A program made the position numbers and the translations under genes. Below are positions 44,013 to 54,416 of a DNA stretch of 64,000 bases, in pieces. The notes beneath the pieces were generated by a model. It had not been told where the DNA came from. It worked only from the letters and a program-made list of their open reading frames with translations, and searched no databases. This stretch comes from Prorocentrum cordatum (taxonomy: Eukaryota; Sar; Dinophyceae; Prorocentrales; Prorocentraceae). The DNA lies in assembly GCA_963575745.1 (NCBI GenBank), contig CAUYUJ010017830.1:105001-169000 (forward strand). Direction: 5' to 3'. How positions within the stretch are numbered: position 1 is the first letter of the stretch; each line of letters starts with the position of its first letter.

Positions 44013-44284
44013 CCCCCCTCTCGGGCCCCTGGGCCCTCGTGTCGTCGTCGTTCGTTGCCGCCGTCCGTCCGTCGTGTCGTCCCTCTCTTGCTCCTGTTGG
44101 GCCCCGTTTTGGGTAATGCGTTCCCGAGGCGGTCTCTGGGGCTCAGGACGCTAGCCTTCGGCGTAAGCGTCGGAGGCACTCCCGCCCTGAGCCTGATCCC
44201 ACTATTTGGGGTTTTCCTCCGAGCCTGGTTTCAATCCGTAGTTGACCAAGACAAGAGGTTCTCTGGAGCTCTGATCCTGATCCT

Positions 44285-44400
44285 GATCTCCTACTTATCC
44301 TCCTCCTCTTCCTCCTCCTCCTCCTCTCTCTCCTCCTTCTCCTCCTCCCTCTCCGCCTCCGCCTCCTCCTCCTCCTCCTCCTTCTCCTCTTTGCCCCTCC
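44285..44400. repeat. (CCT)n microsatellite
   Basis: CCT/CTC repeats at the 3' side of the retrotransposon. Confidence 0.9.
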
Positions 44401-44519
44401 TGTTACTGCTCCCCCCCAGTCGCCCCACCACACGTGTCCGCAGGCCAGGCGGGGCGTTTCGCACAAGGCGTCCGCGCAAAGTTCTTTCCTCAAAGCAGCC
44501 CTCCTCCAACACTTAAACG

Positions 44520-44735
44520 GATGGGGCACAAATGGTTTTGCAAATGTGGTTCTCGCCTCGGCGGCGCGCGCATCCGTCTAAGTACTTCCAATATCTACAA
44601 GGGTGGTGGGCCAGTGGTTTTCAAAACATGGTTCTGGCCTTAACGCTGCGGGTATTCGATGTACATTAACCCGACATATACAAGGGTGGAGGGCCGGTCG
44701 TTTTCATATTAGGGATTTCCCCTCAGAGCCTCACA
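44520..44735 (-). repeat. Diverged relatives of the 84-bp array
   Basis: GG(T/A)TTTGCAAATGTGGTTCTC and GTGGTTTTCAAAACATGGTT are the reverse complement of the AACCACATTTTGAAAACCAC-like core of 29815-30285. A further fragment is at 45828-45880. Confidence 0.6.
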
Positions 44736-44875
44736 TTGATCAACTTCCAGCAATGATGCGGTCTGCTAACTATGATTCTCGCTTTACCGCCGCGCACATT
44801 TGCGGAACAGTAACCTCAGGAGATCTTTCGTTTCCCACCCCTCAGTTTCTCTCGGCAGGGAACAAGCTCGCTCTT

Positions 44876-45010
44876 CCTCCCCCTCCTCCTCCTCCTGCTG
44901 CTGCTGCTCCTCCTCCTCCGCCTCCTCCTCCACCTGCTGCTCCTCCTCCTTCCCCCCTCCTCCTCCTCCTGCTCCTCCTCCTCCTCGTCCTCCTCCTGCT
45001 CCTCCTCGTG
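44876..45010. repeat. (CCT/CTG)n microsatellite
   Basis: CCT repeats with CTGCTG interruptions. Confidence 0.9.
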
Positions 45011-45149
45011 GCCGATATCGTAGTCGTCGTCGTTGTCGTCGTCGCGGCGGAGATGATTTTCCCTCTATTGCTGGGCGGGCTGGATCATTTGGGGGTACCC
45101 TACACGCGAGAGGATTTGTGTGCATCTTACCAGGAGGGTTGCAATAGGA

Positions 45150-45700
45150 ATCAATGCCTGTGATTGTAGTTGTGATTGTAATCGTGGTTGCAAGCATGAT
45201 TGTAGTCGCGACGGTAGTCGCATTCGTAGTCGTGTCTGTATACGTAGTGAAAGTTGCAATCGTAGTCGTCGTCGTCGCCGTCGCGGCGGAGACTATTGCT
45301 CCTCTGTTGATGGGCTGGTTGGACAATGTTCGGGGGTTCGTTCTCCCAGGGAACATTCCATTGCGTGCTACCCTGCAGGCGAAAGGATGCGTGAGCATCT
45401 CTTCATGAGTGTTGCAATGGGAATCCGAGGCTGTGGTTGTAGTCGTGATTATAGTCGTGGCTGCACTCGTGACTACAATCGTGATTTCGGCCGCGATTGT
45501 AGTCGTAATCGTAGTCGCGGTTGTAATCGCAATCGTAGTCGTACTCGTCGTTGTCTTCGTTTTCGTAGTCGCAACCGTCGTCGTAGTCGTAGTCGTCATA
45601 GTAGTCGTGATCGCTAAATTATCGTAGTCGTAGTCGTAGCTGTAATCGTAACGTGGTCGAACTCGTAATCGTAATCGTGGTCGTCGTTGTTGTGCGGCGG
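45150..45700. repeat. GTAGTCGT(G/A)ATCGTAGTC repeat
   Basis: Degenerate GTAGTC/GTAATC hexamers in two blocks (45165-45300 and 45425-45690). Between them is a segment near 45285-45360 that resembles 45040-45120 (GGCGGAGA..TTGCT..GGCTGG..GGGT). Confidence 0.8.
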
Positions 45701-46444
45701 GTGCCGCGGAGAAAAAACATGCTCCACGATTGGTGGGGCCCCAGTCCGTCAACAAGGTTGCCGAACAGATAACGAATTTCTAAAGGTTTGGGGGGTTCTC
45801 GCGTTCATCCAACGATGACAAGAATGGACGCCGGCTCGTTTTCAAAATGTGGCTTTCACTTGATACTGTCTCCAACTCTATGACCAAACGTTCCAACATG
45901 TGCAACATGTGCACGGGTGGATATCAGCTGCGTTTAAACATGGGGCTCTTGGTTCAGTCGCAAATTCGTGGCCAGAGCCCTGACAGCTTGCAACCCTTAG
46001 AGGGAAGGGGAACACACCCATTTCCTCACGGGGTTATTGCCGGGACGCGCCCCTCAATCATGATCATTGTTATCATTCCTACTACTATTATGATGATTCC
46101 TGTTGTAATTAATATTACCACTCTCTCTCTCTCTCTGTCTCTTCATTACTATTCATACTCTCTCTCTCTCTCTTTATAGGTATCTGTTTATCTATGTGTA
46201 TATATTACCCGTGTAATATCATACTTCCTTGCCCTTCGCTCAGCTGGGGGGATGAAGGGTGGATCCTCTAAAAAGAAAACGGCCTCGCCCGAGCGGCAGG
46301 CCCACCCGGCGCCTCTCGCCATGCTCCCATGGGGGGGGCCTTCCCCCGCAGCGGGGCGCCGCACCTGCAGGGAGTCGCGAGGAGGGGGCTTGGCACGGGA
46401 GGGCGCAGTGGCCACATCGTGGACACATCCTGGGCGTGTTCCCC
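45701..46444. other. No secure gene; GC-rich island
   Basis: A (CT)n tract near 46120-46180. The island at 46245-46440 has open minus-strand frames between a CTGCAG acceptor and a GGCC|GTTTTC donor but no recognisable motif. Confidence 0.35.
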
Positions 46445-47010
46445 CTATCCTCCTCCTCCTCCTCCTCCTCGTCCCCCTCCCCCTCCTCCTCCTCCTCCTC
46501 CTCCTCGTCCGTCCTCCTCCTCCTCCCCGCTTCCCCGCTGCTCCACCACCCTGTCTCCTCCTCCTTCCTTCTCCTCCTCTCCTCGTCCCCCTCCTCCTCC
46601 TCTCCTCCTCCCTCTCCTCTCCTCCTCCCCCTCCTCCCCCTCCCACTTCCTCCTCACTCCTCCTCCCCTCATCCTCCTCCTCCTTGTCCTCCTCCTCGTC
46701 GTCCTCCTCCTCCGCCTCCTCCCCCCCCTCCTCCCCCTCCTCCTCCTCCTCTCCTCCTCCTCCTCCTCCCCCTCCTCCTACCTCTCATCCTCCTCCTCTC
46801 CTCTCCTCTCCCTTCCCCGCTTCTCCACCACCCTGTCCCTCGCCTCCGCCCCCCCCCCCCCCCCCGCCTGCCCTCCCTCTCCTCCCGCCCTCGTTCCTTT
46901 CACTTCTCTCCGTCCTCACCATTCTCATTGCTTCCTGAGCCCTGGTCCTCGGCTTCCTCCTCGTCGCCTCCCTCCTCCTCCTCGTCCTCCCTGCCACTCC
47001 GCGTAGCCCC
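46445..47010. repeat. (CCT)n microsatellite, about 560 bp
   Basis: Long CCT/CCCCT tract. Long poly-Pro, poly-Ser and poly-Leu frames are spurious. Confidence 0.93.
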
Positions 47011-47364
47011 TCCTCCATCTACTATGCCTCATCGTCCGCTCCTCCTCCTGCTTTTCCCCTCCTTCTCCTCGCCCCACTTCTCCCCTCCCCGTTGTCACTG
47101 TTATCCCCCCCTCCCCTCGGACCCTGCTTGTGTTCCGAAGTCGAACGAGGCTCCTAACACTTCGCCGCTTCTGACATCCCCTCTGCCTTCCCAAGCGTCA
47201 GCATCGCCATCTGCACGCTGGCGAAGTTATCGAGAAGAGATTGGGCAGCAGGATGGCTTGTGTCGCCTATCTCCTGGCATGTGGAGGGGAATGGGGGGAG
47301 ACACGAAGAGTGGGGGTGGCCGCAATAGGGGATGTGTACATGGGGAGCAGGAGAGAGCCAGAGA

Positions 47365-47460
47365 GAGAGGGAGAGAGAGAGAGAGAGATAGACAACGAGA
47401 GATTGGTCGGGAGAGGGAGGTTGAGAGAGAGAGGGGAAAGGAGATAAAGAGAGGACACGG
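47365..47460. repeat. (GA)n microsatellite
   Basis: GA-rich run with short interruptions. Confidence 0.85.
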
Positions 47461-48337
47461 AGGGTGAACACTGCTGGTGCCACCGTAGAGTGATACGCAA
47501 CCACCGGGTGCACCGACGCATGGCATTAGCGACGCCATACAACCCTACGACGCGGGTGCTTTGAGAACTGTAACGCGCGTTAGTTCTGAAACCACCAGCG
47601 TCGCTGTTCGGCAAGGATGTGCAACACACTTGAACTAGGCACTGACACAACACATACACACCATCTGGTGCAGCACTGCTGCACATCTCGCGCACTCTAT
47701 GGCATCATTCTTCGGACCCCCCCCGCGCCTGTCGCAATCTACTGCAAGTTGTGGTGTTCACCCCCTTCTTCTTGTCATCTCTCCGTTCCATGCTGCGAGA
47801 CCAGGGTCGGGACCGTGCCATCTCGAGCATGGTCTTTACTCTGGCCTCCTAGCTTACGGGCTCCTTTCTCCAGGATCTTGCTGACGGATGGCCCCATTCA
47901 CGCACTCATGCGGCATGGCTATCCAGTTCCTTTACGTAGATGTGTGGGGGTGACGAACTGCATAATGAGACGTGCGCGCTGAGTGAGAGGCGCGCGCGCG
48001 CGCGCCCTTCTCCCTCCAAGACGCTTCGCGTCCCAATCTCGCAACTGTCGCTTGGAGCCAGGCGCGCGGACACGCGCGCGCATGCTTGCGCAAACGGCAG
48101 ACAGGGGGAGCGACAGTAACGACTCCTCCTCTTCCCCTTCCTCCCCTTCGTTATGCTCCTCCTTTTTCTTTTCGCCTGTCCCTCGCGTATTCTTCGTCAC
48201 CGACCTGTAGATGCCTGTTGGCAACGGATCCTGCCGCCAGCGAAAGCGTCGACCCGAGCGCCAGCACACTGTCCACTGTCCTCCTTTTCCTTATCCTCCT
48301 CGCCCCAGGGCCCAGGCTCGCGCAACTCCTGTGGAAC
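47461..48337. other. Intronic sequence, no secure exon
   Basis: Includes a CG-repeat patch near 47990-48005. Short minus-strand frames near 47850-47950 have possible splice borders but no recognised motif. The missing pore helix must lie somewhere between here and 38571. Confidence 0.35.
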
Positions 48338-48443
48338 CCCTTTCCGTGAGAAGGGAGGCCAGCTAGCCGCTTCTCGCTCCTCAATCTGCGAGGCGGCCTG
48401 CTGAACGAAGATCAGCGAGAAGATGTAGAAGACGATGCAAAGC
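48338..48443 (-). CDS. Channel exon: S5 (C-terminal part) and turret
   Basis: After a GCGCGGAG acceptor the minus strand reads LCIVFYIFSLIFVQQAAS, a transmembrane helix ending in the F.QQA motif typical of S5 in dinoflagellate channels, then the charged loop QIEEREAASWPPFSRKG. Its first base completes a Met codon with the AT of the upstream exon. The joined helix then has 18 residues from the conserved Trp to the Gln, the usual spacing. The donor is probably GGG|GTTCCA at 48337, but the frame stays open and charged (GVPQELREPGPWGEEDKEKE), so the exon could be longer. Confidence 0.75.
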
Positions 48444-48682
48444 CTCCGCGCACGGCCGTCGTGGAGTCTGTTTTCTCATCGTTTCGGGCCCCCCAGGACC
48501 CTCATAGATCGACCCAACTTGAAGGTCCACCCATATTTGGGGTTGGCCGCTTTGGTTCAATATTCTCGTCACGACCGCGTGATTTGTTTCGAGACGTCGG
48601 GTGTTGGGGGAGGCAGGAGTGGAGGAGACTGAAGTAAAACAACAGAAGGGGCAAGCATATTGGCAGATCTACCGAAAATGAA

Positions 48683-48860
48683 TATCGTTTAACGGATCCC
48701 CATCCCCAGCGGCGTGGCCTGGGCCCCCCTGGCCGATTTACCCCCTAGATGGGGATATAAGTCGTTCCCTTCGGGTTTCGAGTGTATGCTCAACTGGAGT
48801 GGTAACTTGGTGGGGGTCCCGAAGGGGATGGAGATAAGGATGGGGATCAGTTAAACGATA
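48683..48860 (+). mobile_element. Family E miniature inverted-repeat element
   Basis: 178 bp flanked by TA. The left end reads TCGTTTAACGGATCCCCATC and the right end GATGGGGATCAGTTAAACGA, inverted repeats of about 22 bp with one mismatch. A truncated copy lies at 32757-32847. Confidence 0.82.
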
Positions 48861-49419
48861 GGATGACGGCGGGCACCACCAAGGTGTTGAGCCCCTCCGG
48901 GGACCCAGCTCTGGGCGAACCCCTCGCGTTTCCCGAAACGACGACCGCAATATTCCAGCATAGTGCCAGACAACCGAACGAATCCGAACGAAAGCTCTGC
49001 TGGTGCCCACATCATCACGAGGAGGAGGCGGAGGATAGGGAGGGGGAAATAGCAATGTCCATCCTTCGTCTTAGAACTTCAGCCTGGCGCCCACAGGCGC
49101 ACTCACGTCTGGGAACGACCACCTCCTCCTTGCCTCCGTGCTCCGCTCCTCTCCGTCATCCCCTCCTCCCGCACTCTCCTCCGAAGCCCCTCCCCCCCCG
49201 CAACAGCAGCTCCTGCTCCAACTCCTCCTGCTTCTCCCTCTCAGTCTTAAAACAGGGCTAGGATCGGGATACATCGCTCCAGAGCGTTCTGGAGCGCTCT
49301 CAGAGCGTTCCGGAACGCTCTGGAGCGGCCGCGGCGCCCAATACATCCTCCAAACCCGCCGATCCTCAGAGATTTCGAGTTATCCCGATCCGATTCTGTC
49401 CCGATCTTCGCGTCGTTTT
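48861..49419. other. Intronic sequence with a perfect palindrome
   Basis: CGCTCCAGAGCGTTC at 49275-49289 pairs with GGAACGCTCTGGAGCG at 49312-49327, and CAGAGCGTTCCGGAACGCTC at 49301-49322 is part of a 22-bp perfect palindrome. No exon seen. Confidence 0.6.
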
Positions 49420-50230
49420 ACGTCTTCTCCTCCCGCTCCTCCTCGCCCCTGCCCCGGCCTCCGTTCCTCGACCTCCTCCTCCTCCCCGCCCCACGCCTGC
49501 TCCGTTGCCCCTCCCTGCCCATGCTCCCACCACCTCTCCTCGCCCGCTCTTTCCCCCATCCTCCTCCTTCAGCTCCCCTCCTTCTCCTGCTTCTCCACGC
49601 CCATCCCCTTCTCCTTCTCCCCCTCTTCCTCCTCCTCCTCCTCGTCCTGCTGACCTCCTTCTCCTCCTCGTCCCTCCTCCTCCACCTCGTTTTTCTCGAC
49701 CCCCTGTCTTTCTCCCCGAATTCCGCCTCGCCCCCCTTCTCCCACGCTTCCTCCCACTCATCATCATCACCATCACCACCATCACCACTGTAATCAGTAT
49801 CATCAGCAGTCATCGCTTTGTCCTCCTCCTCGTCCCTAGCCCCCGTCCACATTTCCATGCCCCCAGCTTTTCCTCTTCCTGTTTTCCTCCTCCTGTCCCT
49901 CCTCCTCCTGTCCTTTCCTCTCCGTTCCACTCACTCAACCCCTTCCAGCCTTCTCGCTTCTGCCTCTCACAGTCCGCCTCCTCCCCCATCCCCACCCTCC
50001 CCACTTTCTTGCCTCCCCTCTTCCCCTCCCACCCTTTCCCTCCCATCCTCATTCCTCGCCCCTCCCCTCCCCTCTTCCCTCTTCCCCCCTCTTCCACTCC
50101 TCCCCATCCCCTCCCTTCCTCATTCCTCTCCCCTCTCCCCTCCTCTCCCCTCTCCCTCCCCTCCCCTCCCCTCCCCTCACTCCTCCCCCTTCCCCTCACC
50201 TCCTCATTCCTCGCCCCTTCCTCATGTCCC
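49420..50230. repeat. (CCT/CCCCT)n microsatellite, about 800 bp
   Basis: Pyrimidine-rich tract with CCCCTCCCCT minisatellite-like stretches near 50040-50200. Confidence 0.93.
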
Positions 50231-51337
50231 TCCTCCTCTTGCCCCCCTGCGGGGCCCCTTCGTGTGCACCACGGCCGCCCGCCACGCGCACGATGGCCGA
50301 CACCGCCGGGGCCAGTGTTGCACCAGGCGTTGCCGCGACCCCGCGGCGCACGGGAGTGCAGCGCAGCGCACGGGGCGCCGCGTGATGGGGGGGAGTTCCC
50401 GAAGCAGGCGTCGCCCAGCTCGGTGGCGGGTGTGTGTGCAAACACATGGGGCCTCCTTGCAACTACGGCGAGGGCGTTGGTCAAGGAACCATTGGATGAG
50501 GAGTCCAGGGTCTGGCCGCCCGTGGGACTCCCATCGTGGAAAGGTCATGGGTATCGTCACGGCCCTCATCAGATGAGGACTCCTCCAGGGTCCGCAGCCT
50601 CCTGGGCACAATCCTTAACGAATGCCCTCACCGTAGCATGGTCTACACCACCACGCCATATGTTGTTTTTGTCTGTTTGAACCCTGTCCAGGCCCTCGGG
50701 CGAGTGGGGGGTGGCCCTGTCTTCGTTGGCAGTGAGGCTGCGACAGGGCGTGCGACAGCGCGTTCCCCGCAAGAGCCTCGCTGCACCAGGGCGAATCGAG
50801 CGCGCGTTTCACGATCTTGATGGTGGTCATTTACCGCGCTCGGATCTCTGTCCTTCCCCTTCACCCTGCTCTTCATTATCACTCTCCCACCCGCCTCCTC
50901 CGACCCACCCTCCTCTGCCCTTCTCGCGCTCTCCGCAATACTCGTCGCCATCGGCTTCCCAATCCTCCACGTAACAACCCGGGGGCTGGGCAGCTTAGAT
51001 AGCACCTTCCACAACGCCCCCAAACCACGACACCAAATGCCCCGCCGCGAACTATCCCTGCATGCTGGTCCCTGTGACCGGTCCTCCGCCCTCCCATGCA
51101 AGCGGTTCTGAGGTGGATGGGGGCGGGGACACCTGCGACCTAGAGGAATGGGGGAGGAGACGGAGGGGCAGGGGGAGGGGGGGAGAGGCTGGGGAAAAGG
51201 ACGCCTGCGACCTCAATAATCGGGACCGGCCTAGGACGGACAATAACGAAACCGACCCGAGCAAACGCAGTGGACTGTGACCCTCTTCCGCCTCCCGGCA
51301 GTGACTTGCTCTCACGCTGACGTGCTGAGCGCAGAAC
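50231..51337. other. GC-rich intronic sequence
   Basis: Contains paired strings GGACTCCTCCAGGGTCCG and GGAGTCCAGGGTCTGG near 50500-50600. Open minus-strand frames (for example IVKRALDSPWCSEALAGNAL near 50740-50815) have no recognised family. Confidence 0.35.
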
Positions 51338-51409
51338 ATGAGCACGCTCCACAGGAGGGTGACAAACGACCCCTGAATGCAGACAAGGATCGCCCGCAGT
51401 GTCCGGAAC
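51338..51409 (-). CDS. Channel exon: S4-S5 linker and start of S5
   Basis: 72 bp between a GCCCCAG acceptor and a GT donor (CTCAT|GTTCTG). It reads FRTLRAILVCIQGSFVTLLW then SVL plus AT. F-R-x-L-R followed by an amphipathic linker and L-W is the standard S4-S5 connection of voltage-gated channels. Its first base completes a Gly codon with GG from the S3-S4 exon, and its last two bases complete Met with the S5 exon. The intron to S5 is about 2.9 kb and holds E element 48683-48860 and the 800-bp CCT tract. Confidence 0.78.
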
Positions 51410-51511
51410 CTGGGGCGCGGCGGGGCAGCTCCCCCGAGTCACTGCCACCGTGCGGGTCCTCCCTCCTCCGCCATCCTGCACGCGCTCTCGGAAGGAGTGC
51501 GCGTACAGGGC

Positions 51512-51513
<2 letters not shown>

Positions 51514-51608
<95 letters not shown>
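51514..51608. repeat. T(83)A(12) homopolymer tract
   Basis: 83 consecutive T followed by 12 A. It may be a poly(A) tail of a minus-strand retroposed sequence whose body would lie at 51609 and beyond; no such body was identified. Confidence 0.9.
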
Positions 51609-51985
51609 TTACATGGGGTTTTCATGCATATCGGATTTTTATTACATGATTGATTTATAAGTTTACGCATGAACTCATCGTTGCTTTAATGCTAAATCCC
51701 TGCATGTTGAATACATGATCCGCACGCGGAGCATGCATCAAAACCGGCGCTGTACGGGGGTACAGTTCCCACTCCCAAGACGATGGGGAGGGGGGACGCA
51801 CATCTGCCCTGACCCCGAAGTCGATCGCGGGTCAGACGACAGAAATCATGACGGGGTCCATCCTCACCTTCCTCCTCTCACTCACCGGGCCGCCAGGAAA
51901 TCTTAGGAGTGCACGCGCACGCAGTGGTGGGTGCCGCAGGAGGCAACGCTGGGTGCTGAGGCAACCCCAGACCCCTGGGCCTGAG
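51609..51985. other. No gene seen
   Basis: AT-rich start, then unique sequence without domains. Confidence 0.45.
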
Positions 51986-52165
51986 TACAATCGAAACGCT
52001 GTTGTAAGGGACCCTGAATAGGGAACGAGGCCCCTCTCTGTCATAAGTTAAACTTCGACTGCCCATGGAAGCCCTAAGGAACACCGGAGAACAACTGCAA
52101 AACAATTAAGGAGCACTGAGCCCCTCCTCATCGAAAAGGGTCCCTCCTTCAGCGGCCCGCCGGTA
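51986..52165 (+). mobile_element. Family B element, copy 7 (old)
   Basis: 180 bp, TA at both ends. The body follows family B (AGGAACGAGGCCCCTCTCTG-like, AGCCCCTCCTCATCGAAAAG) but with many substitutions, and the right end reads GCGGCCCGCCGG. Confidence 0.75.
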
Positions 52166-52250
52166 GGGAAGCCCGTGGGGGCTGTCCATGAGCAGCCCTG
52201 ACAATCTTCACCCGCGGCCTTTCCCACCGCGTGCTGGTCTGCCCTCCAGG

Positions 52251-52426
52251 TACAATCGAACCTATGTCAAAAGACCATCCCTTAAGAACATGTAACCCTC
52301 CGTCGGCCAAAGCAAACAGAACGGCTAGGGATGCCCTTCCCAGGGTGCACAAGAACATCTAGCAAATACGAACAACACTAGGGTACCCTCCCCGAACCGA
52401 CCTCGCTATACCTCGGTCCGACTGTA
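52251..52426 (+). mobile_element. TA-flanked inverted-repeat element related to B
   Basis: 176 bp with TA flanks. The left end CAATCGAACCTATGTC and right end GACCTCGC..CGGTCCGACTG are imperfect inverted repeats in the CAGTCG style, but the interior differs from family B, so this may be a separate family. Confidence 0.55.
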
Positions 52427-53229
52427 TGTGGACCATTCTGCCGGATCTTCAACGACTACTCCTCTACGAGCCCGTAGAATTGAAGGTATGGGCAAACGGG
52501 TCATGATGATCATGATGAGGAGGATGAGGAGGGTGATGAGGACGAACAGCTGCAGGGTGGATCAATTAAGAGGAGAAGACGTGACAGGACCGAAAACACT
52601 GAGAGAAGGATGCGCAAGCGGTACCCACTCGACAATGAAGAGGATGAGATGGAACAGGGTGAGGATGATAATACACAGGAGTAAGCGTAGGGTAACACAC
52701 CTATCAATCATTCAGACACGCCAAGTACGTGGTCTCTGAGAGGATGGGTTGGCAGACCAAGAAAACACCTTGCCGCATGCGACAATGCCGACGTCGTCGC
52801 CGCCCCCGTCGTCGTGCATTTCCTCGCGTTCCACCCCCCTCATTCTGCCTCCTCCTCCTCCTGCCCTCTCCTCTGCCTCTTCGCCGTCCGTCTCCTCCTC
52901 CCCCTCTTCCGCTTCCCTCATCGTCTCGCCTTCCTCCTCCGTCCTGCCTCCTCCTTCTCCTCCTCTCCTCCATCAGCCTATTCCTCCCTTGTGCTCCTCC
53001 ACCCAAGGTTCCCCGCGTGCTCCTTCCACGTCCTCGTCCTGTTCCTCCCTCCTCATCCTCATCCTCGTCCTCCTCCCTGATCCTCCTCCCCCCGTTGACA
53101 CGATGATGGGCACGGGCAGCTCTGGCCCAGTCGATCGGGTCGCCCGCGCAAGGGGCATTCCGCCGGCGCCCCCGGCGTGAGCGTGGCGCTCGACGAGGAT
53201 GAGGGTTTGGGGGAGAGGACGAGGGCGGA
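52427..53229. other. No gene seen
   Basis: A GATGAGGA-rich patch near 52500-52550 and CCT-rich DNA from 52800 to 53080. Confidence 0.45.
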
Positions 53230-53480
53230 GGGACGCCGACGACGGAGGAGGAGGAGGAGGAGGAGGAGGAGGAGGAGGAGGAGGAGGGAGGAGGAGGAGG
53301 AGGAGGAGGAGGAGGATGAGGATGGAGGAGGAGGACGAGGGAGGAGGAGGAGGAGGAGGATAGGAGGAGGAGGAGGAGAGAGGAGGAGGAGGAGAGAGGA
53401 GGAGGAGGAGGAGAGGAGGAGGAGGAGGAGGAGTAGAGGAGGAGGAGGAGGAGGAGGAGGAGTAATGAGGAGGAGGCGAG
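53230..53480. repeat. (GAG)n microsatellite
   Basis: Long GAG/GGA run. GGGGCAGGG-type 60-bp repeats follow near 53580-53670. Confidence 0.93.
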
Positions 53481-54264
53481 TGCAAAGGGAGAGGGAGCGA
53501 GTGCGAGTCCGGGGAAAGGCTCGCAGGCGTCGCCCGACTGCTCCTTCCCCGCCCGCGTCCAGTGCGGAGGGCAGGCGCAAGGCTGCGCGGGAGGGGGCAG
53601 GGGGAGGAGCGGAGGGGGCAGGGGGCAAGGCTGCGCGGGAGGGGGCAGGGGGAGGAGCGGAGGGGGGGGGAAGATGGGCAGGAATGCGGCGAGGGACGAG
53701 ACTCACAGGTGTGCGGAGGGCTTCCTCTGCTTTCGGGAAGGCCTCCAGGTACAGATGCTTCGGGGGAGGGGCGTGGGAAGTGGGAGGAGGACGGAGTAGG
53801 ACGGAGGAGGCTTGGGAACTCCGTCGCCGTCGTGACGTTTGTCGTGGTCGTCGTCGAGAGCGGCGTCGTCTTCGTCAGCCCACTTCCTCCCCTCCTCAGC
53901 AGCATCGACACCAGGAACCTCCAGTGCTCCTCCTCCTCCTCCTCCTCCTCCTCCTCCTCCCCCTCCTCCCCTCACTCCCCCTTCGCGTCCTCCCCCTCCT
54001 TTCCCTGCCCGACTTCCTCCTCCTGCACCTCCCCCTTATCCTTCCTCCCCTCCCCTCTGGAACTCCCAAGGCCCCTTCTGCTTCTCTTCGCCCTCCTCGC
54101 CTCCTCCTCGCCTCCTCCTCCTCCTCCTTCTCCCTCCTCCTCTCTCCTCCTCCTCCTCCTCCTCCTCCTCTCTCCTCCCCCTCCCCCTCCTCCTCCTCCT
54201 CCTCCTCCTCCTCCTCCTCCTCCTCCTCCTCCTCCCTCGCGTCACCTTCGGGCCTCCCGAGAAC
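53481..54264. repeat. G-rich duplication and (CCT)n tract inside a channel intron
   Basis: CTGCGCGGGAGGGGGCAGGG occurs twice (about 53584 and 53631). 53925-54240 is CCT repeats ending just 3' (in gene sense) of the S4 exon donor. Confidence 0.75.
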
Positions 54265-54416
54265 CCTGCGATCACCTTCAGCGCGCGCAGAGCCTTGCCG
54301 AGCTTGAGGATGCGCACGGTGCGCAGGGCGGTAGATCCGCCGCCCCCGTCGGAGAACCAGAAATCCACGTATCCGCTGATCACCAAGAAGAAATCGAACG
54401 AGTTGAAACCGGCATC
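54265..54416 (-). CDS. Channel exon: S3 and the S4 voltage sensor
   Basis: 152 bp after a TTGAG acceptor. It reads (DAG)FNSFDFFLVISGYVDFWF, an S3 helix with the conserved N-x-F-D entry, a short SDGGGGS loop, then LRTVRILKLGKALRALKVI with basic residues every third position, the defining S4 pattern. The donor is most simply GT at 54264 (GCAGG|GTTCTC), leaving GG; a shorter exon ending AAGGT with a GA donor also keeps phase. The loop between S3 and S4 is short, as in single-domain and plant-type sensors. Confidence 0.85.

Larger units (their letters stand above)
38807..44280 (+). mobile_element. Non-LTR (LINE-type) retrotransposon, degenerate
   Basis: One long reading frame with the order endonuclease-like domain, basic linker, reverse transcriptase, C2H2 zinc fingers and a C-terminal domain. 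It is broken by apparent frameshifts (about 39950, 40250, 42240 and 42700) and in-frame stops (TAG 40092, TAA 40502, a nonsense-like break at about 41218, and possibly TGA 43404). Three of the frameshifts are at runs of 7-8 T. No long terminal repeats were seen. The non-coding 3' part (44013-44280) ends where (CCT)n begins; no poly(A) tail or clear target duplication was found. It is inserted in sense opposite to the host channel gene. The 5' border is uncertain and may lie a little upstream in the CCT tract. Confidence 0.85.
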
